From contig NZ_DASZBY010000114.1 of NCBI RefSeq assembly GCF_035943795.1, positions 1 through 64,000 of the forward strand: DNA of 64,000 bases, given 5' to 3'. Positions 61,013 to 64,000 of this stretch are shown piece by piece. The notes beneath the pieces were generated by a model. The model worked only from the letters and a program-made list of their open reading frames with translations. It was not told where the DNA came from and did no database searches. Each line of letters begins with the position of its first letter. The stretch's first letter is position 1. The position numbers and the translations under genes are program-made. Source of the stretch: Aliidongia sp035943795. GTDB lineage: Bacteria > Pseudomonadota > Alphaproteobacteria > ATCC43930 > CGMCC-115725.

Positions 61013-61044
61013 CGTGGATCCCCGGGTCAAGCCCGGGGATGACG
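61013..61044 (-). repeat. 32-bp palindromic repeat, right (inverted) copy of the GIY-YIG unit
   Basis: Read on the minus strand it is CGTCATCCCCGGGCTTGACC then CGGGGATCCACG, differing from the left copy at one base. It begins four bases after the GIY-YIG stop. Together the copies bound a unit of 396 bases (60649-61044). Confidence 0.85.
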
Positions 61045-61114
61045 ACGAGAGAGGTCTGGGTATGAAGTCCATCGATTTGCCGGCGTTTCTTACCAGTGCG
61101 TCTATGGCAGTGAT

Positions 61115-61297
61115 GTGCCCAACGAGGGCGTGTATATCGAATTGAATGACGCATCTACCGGCAGTCCAGAGACGGTGCTCTTCGCATTTCGATCTGATGC
61201 TACCGGCGAAATCACTCTCGATGCCTATCGAGAGAACATCCCGCTTGCGCTCGTCGAATTGTTTATCGCGCGCGTGCACGCTGAACTCCAGCGGTAG
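61115..61297 (+). CDS. Hypothetical protein, probably 5'-truncated
   Basis: At most 60 aa from a GTG at 61115. The frame is open back to 61043 without a better start, reading VSYQCVYGSDVPNEGVYIEL across the GTG, so the true N-terminus may have been lost at the right edge of the palindrome-GIY-YIG unit. The segment VLFAFRSDATGEITLDAYRE looks like a real globular protein. I do not recognise the family. An ATG-started overlapping frame at 61063 (MKSIDLPAF) is an alternative with nothing to support it. Confidence 0.4.
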   Translation: MPNEGVYIELNDASTGSPETVLFAFRSDATGEITLDAYRENIPLALVELFIARVHAELQR

Positions 61298-61306
61298 AGG
61301 GCGCTA

Positions 61307-61846
61307 TCAGCAGCAGCGCTTGCTGAAGCCGTCGATCCAGGCGAGGCGGATGTCGAGCAGCTGTATTTGCAGGGACAACCAGTCCTTGAACAGGTTGGCG
61401 CCGTCGCTCTGTTCCTCCAGTTCGACGAAGCGCAGGCGTTCTGCCGTGGTGAGCGTGCGCAGCAGGGCGACCTGTTCCTGCCGCTCCGGCGGCGTCAGCA
61501 GATGCAGGAAGCGCATCTTCAGCGCCACGACCAGGCGGCTCAATTCGGTATTGGGCGTGCGGATCGGTGCCTGCAGCAGGCGCAGCAGCATCTCGTGACC
61601 GGACGGGGTCAGGGTCAGGCGCGGGTCCTTCTGATCCCCGTCCTCCGGCAGGGTCTCGACCACGCCTTCGGCGCGCAGCAGTTCGATCGAGATGCCCATC
61701 AGGTCGAGCGACGGGCCGACGATACGGCTGGTGAACAGGCGCACGTCGGCCGCGATCTCGCCATAGGTGCGCGGCTTCGTCGCGAGCGCGCCCAGGGCCG
61801 CGATCCGCACGGTCTCGATCGGGACGAGCGAGTTGTCGCGATACAT
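61307..61846 (-). CDS. Small winged-helix (PadR/MarR-like) protein coupled to hemA
   Basis: 179 aa. The start overlaps the hemA stop by one base (TGATG), so it is translationally coupled. The N-terminal half has a winged-helix layout: IAALGALATKPRTYGEIAADV, then SLDLMGISIELLRAEGVVE. The rest is helical and ends in two cysteines. A PadR- or MarR-like regulator is the best guess. Position after hemA suggests a role in heme control, but I do not recognise the exact family. Confidence 0.65.
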   Translation of the reverse strand: MYRDNSLVPIETVRIAALGALATKPRTYGEIAADVRLFTSRIVGPSLDLMGISIELLRAEGVVETLPEDGDQKDPRLTLTPSGHEMLLRLLQAPIRTPNTELSRLVVALKMRFLHLLTPPERQEQVALLRTLTTAERLRFVELEEQSDGANLFKDWLSLQIQLLDIRLAWIDGFSKRCC

Positions 61847-63057
61847 CAGGCGGCGACGGCGCGGCGCAGCATGAGGCGGCTCCACACCTCGCTCAAGGAG
61901 TCGACCAGGTGGTCGATGTCCTGGTCGGTATGGAGCGGGGTCGGCGTGATGCGCAGGCGCTCGGCGCCGCGCGGCACGGTCGGATAGTTGATCGGCTGGA
62001 TGTAGATGCCGTGGCGGTTCAGCAGGTCGTCCGAGGCGCGCTTCACCAGCCGGGCGTCGCCGACCAGGATCGGCACGATGTGGGTCTCGCTCGGCATCAC
62101 CGGGATGCCGGCGGCAGCCAGGCGGCGCTTGACCTCGGCGACGTTCGCCTGCTGGCCGTCGCGCTCGACCTGGCTCGTCTTCAGGTGCTGGATCGAGGTG
62201 CGGGCACCGGCGGCGGTGACCGGCGTCATCGAAGTGGTGAAGATGAAGCCGGCGGCATAGGACCGGACGAAATCGACCATGGCGGCGGAGCCGGCGATAT
62301 AGCCGCCGTGACAGCCGAACGCCTTGCCCAGCGTACCCTGGATCACGGTCAGCCGGTCCATGACGCCGTCCCGTTCGGCGATGCCGGCACCGCGCGCGCC
62401 ATACATGCCGACCGCGTGGACCTCATCCAGATAGGTCATGGCGCCATATTTGTCGGCGACGTCGCACAGTTCGGCGATCCGGCCGATGTCGCCGTCCATC
62501 GAGTAGACGCTCTCGAACGCCACCAGCTTGGCGCGGTCTGCCGGCGCTTCCGCCAGCAGCCGATCGAGGTCGGCAGGGTCGTTGTGCCGGAAGATGCGCT
62601 TTTCGGCGCCGGAATGCTTGATGCCCTCGATCATCGAGGCGTGGTTGAGCGCATCCGAATAGACGATGCAGCCGGGCAGGTGCTTGGCGATGGTCGACAG
62701 CGCCGCCTCGTTCGCGACATAGCCGGTCGCGAAGATCAGCGCCGCTTCCTTGCCGTGCAGGTCGGCCAGCTCACGCTCCAGCTTCACATGCTCGTGGCTG
62801 TTGCCGGAGATGTTGCGCGTGCCGCCGGCACCGGCACCGACGCGGTCGAGCGCGTCGTGCATCGCCGCCAGCACCTTGGGATGCTGGCCCATGCCCAGGT
62901 AGTCGTTGGAACACCAGACCGTGACCTCGCCGCCGGTGCCATGGTGCCAGGCGCGCGGGAAGGCCCCGACCTTGCGCTCCAGCTCGGCGAATTCCCGGTA
63001 GCGCCCTTCCTGCTTGAGCGCGTCGATCCGGTCGGCGAAAAACAGTTCGTAATCCAT
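61846..63057 (-). CDS. hemA: 5-aminolevulinate synthase
   Basis: 403 aa from the ATG before DYELFFADRI. It condenses glycine and succinyl-CoA to 5-aminolevulinate, the C4 entry to heme used by alphaproteobacteria. Fold-type I PLP enzyme: NDYLGMGQHPKV, GAGAGGTRNISG, DALNHASMIEGIKHS, the PLP aspartate in YLDEVHAVG, and the PLP lysine in GTLGKAFGCHGGY (about residue 249). The long upstream gap (63058-63609) should carry its promoter. Confidence 0.96.
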   Translation of the reverse strand: MDYELFFADRIDALKQEGRYREFAELERKVGAFPRAWHHGTGGEVTVWCSNDYLGMGQHPKVLAAMHDALDRVGAGAGGTRNISGNSHEHVKLERELADLHGKEAALIFATGYVANEAALSTIAKHLPGCIVYSDALNHASMIEGIKHSGAEKRIFRHNDPADLDRLLAEAPADRAKLVAFESVYSMDGDIGRIAELCDVADKYGAMTYLDEVHAVGMYGARGAGIAERDGVMDRLTVIQGTLGKAFGCHGGYIAGSAAMVDFVRSYAAGFIFTTSMTPVTAAGARTSIQHLKTSQVERDGQQANVAEVKRRLAAAGIPVMPSETHIVPILVGDARLVKRASDDLLNRHGIYIQPINYPTVPRGAERLRITPTPLHTDQDIDHLVDSLSEVWSRLMLRRAVAA

Positions 63058-63609
63058 CGGCAACGTCCTAGGGGATGGCTTCGGATACCCGTCCACCTCG
63101 ACAGGCACGACCATCAAACCAAAAGATCATGTCCGGCGCCTGTGATCCAGATCTCTGCGCCACGGCGGCCGGTTCCTCGGACTCATCATGCGCCGCCCCG
63201 AAACGCAAGCGGCGGGACGGCTTGTCGCACCGGGCGCAACACCCCATGCGATGGGCGCATGACCAGATTTAAGCGCGGCGGCTCGAGCCGCAAGCCCTGC
63301 CACTGCGCGCGTTCCCGGATTCGTCTCTCGCGGTCGACCTTCCTGGTTTCCGGCAGGTCCGCTCGGATCGCGACCTGGCCACAGGCGAGTTCTTCTCATG
63401 AAACGCCTACAGGTTGATCAAAGGGAAGGGAACCGGCTGCGACATAAAAGATCGGGGGCGAACCGCTTCAAAACAATTGACTTGCGCCCCTCGGCATAGC
63501 GCAATCTTGCGGTCATGAAGGTCACTGCGTCGCATGAAGCGCGGGACCGTGCAGGATACGGGTCGATCACGATCGGCGCGTTGGGGCTTGGACGATCGAG
63601 GGGAAAAAA
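63058..63609. other. Intergenic region between hemA and the substrate-binding protein gene
   Basis: 552 bases without a convincing gene; the open frames here have skewed composition and no known motif. The only candidate signals are a plus-strand TTGACT (63477-63482) with a weak -10 (CGCAAT at 63500), and an 8-base palindrome TTGATCAA at 63414-63421. I found no clear Fur-, Irr- or FNR-type site for hemA. Confidence 0.5.
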
Positions 63610-64000
63610 ATGCGAAGGATTTTCAGTCGCCTGGCGGCGCTTTTCGTCGTCGCCGGGCTAGCCTTGCCGTTGGCCGTCCCGGCCTCGGCGGCGACTCTGC
63701 GCTGGTCGAACGACGGCGACGTCAATTCGATGGATCCCTATGCGCGCAACGAAACGTTTCTGCTGACTTTCCTGCTGAACATCTACGAGCCGCTGGTCCG
63801 CCGCTCGAAGGACCTGAAGGTCGAGGCCGCACTCGCGACCGAATGGGCGCAGACGGCCCCCGATACCTGGCGCTTCAAGCTGCGCCAGGGCGTGAAGTTT
63901 CAGGACGGCACGCCCTTCACTGCCGACGACGTGATCTTTTCCTATCAGCGGGTCCGGCAGCCCAGCTCGAACATGAACAGCAATTTCGTGACCGTTAAGG
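63610..64000 (+). CDS. Peptide-type ABC transporter substrate-binding protein, N-terminal part
   Basis: The gene continues beyond the window; 130 residues are visible from the ATG after GAGGGG. Sec signal peptide MRRIFSRLAALFVVAGLALP to ASAAT (cleavage about residue 32). The mature start LRWSNDGDVNSMDPYARNE and EPLVRRSKDLKVEAALATEW ... WRFKLRQGVKFQDGTPFTADDVIFSY are the SBP_bac_5 (DppA/OppA) signature. It should bind a peptide, opine or similar solute for an ABC importer whose permease genes presumably follow. Confidence 0.92.
   Translation, partial: MRRIFSRLAALFVVAGLALPLAVPASAATLRWSNDGDVNSMDPYARNETFLLTFLLNIYEPLVRRSKDLKVEAALATEWAQTAPDTWRFKLRQGVKFQDGTPFTADDVIFSYQRVRQPSSNMNSNFVTVK

Noticed and set aside
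63127..63399. Small genes in the hemA upstream gap
   Set aside because: The frames have skewed Arg/Pro/Ser composition, no ribosome site and no recognisable motif.

Overview
The window is a chromosomal stretch of a high-GC alphaproteobacterium, most likely from the Rhodospirillales or a neighbouring order. The evidence is the gene order FYDLN-acid protein / aroA-like / cmk / rpsA / ihfB / lapA / pyrF / trpF / trpB / trpA / accD / folC, a C4-pathway 5-aminolevulinate synthase, OprB-type porins and a ROK-controlled xylose transport operon. I see no rRNA, tRNA, phage, insertion sequence or CRISPR array. The order is an inference; nothing in the window fixes the genus.

Layout. 1-2.6 kb: end of an Lrp/AsnC-domain gene, cysK, and a TetR regulator divergent from a small membrane protein. 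2.6-7.7 kb: FYDLN-acid protein divergent from an aroA-like gene, cmk, rpsA with a structured leader, and ihfB. 7.8-16.4 kb: lapA, an ornithine cyclodeaminase-like gene and a sarcosine-oxidase-like gene that overlaps pyrF-trpF, a decayed MNT/HEPN toxin-antitoxin remnant, then trpB-trpA-accD-folC. 16.4-22.1 kb: HDAC-like deacetylase, xseB-ispA, a MATE exporter, and two RNA methyltransferases (TlyA and TrmA/RumA types). 22.1-26.6 kb: a likely iron-responsive operon behind a Fur-box-like inverted repeat (OprB porin, secreted beta-propeller, Tat-exported DyP/EfeB peroxidase, cupredoxin). 26.7-36.9 kb: xylose uptake (xylFHG-like ABC operon plus porin), divergent from a ROK repressor and catabolic genes (SDR dehydrogenase, SMP-30 lactonase, FadR-type regulator, mutarotase). 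37-43.4 kb: SWIM/SNF2 helicase, an xylD-like pentonate dehydratase and an aldo/keto reductase. 43.4-51.7 kb: accessory genes, including an ArsR-EamA pair split by a low-GC degenerate retropepsin, oligopeptidase B, an orphan Tse2/Tsi2-like toxin-immunity pair and a Tag glycosylase. 51.7-64 kb: sppA, AhpD-like protein, orphan Phd antitoxin, aroC, fabI, BrkB/YihY protein, DnaJ-family protein, pdxH, SDR, a GIY-YIG gene between inverted palindromes, hemA with a small winged-helix gene, and the start of a peptide-type substrate-binding protein.

How the genes work together. xylFHG and the porin import D-xylose. The SDR, lactonase and IlvD/Edd dehydratase fit the upper oxidative (Weimberg/Dahms-type) pentose pathway, and the lower steps are not in this window. 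The iron operon resembles EfeOB-type ferric or heme-iron handling but has no visible permease.

Most notable observations. (1) The aroA-like gene in the normal aroA-cmk-rpsA position keeps the EPSP-synthase scaffold but has lost almost every catalytic residue. (2) A bicistronic Tse2/Tsi2-like pair stands alone, with no type VI secretion genes nearby. (3) A GIY-YIG nuclease gene sits exactly between two inverted copies of a 32-bp palindromic repeat, and related empty repeat doublets occur elsewhere in the window. (4) A retropepsin-fold protein has lost both active-site aspartate motifs and lies between two copies of a putative ArsR operator.
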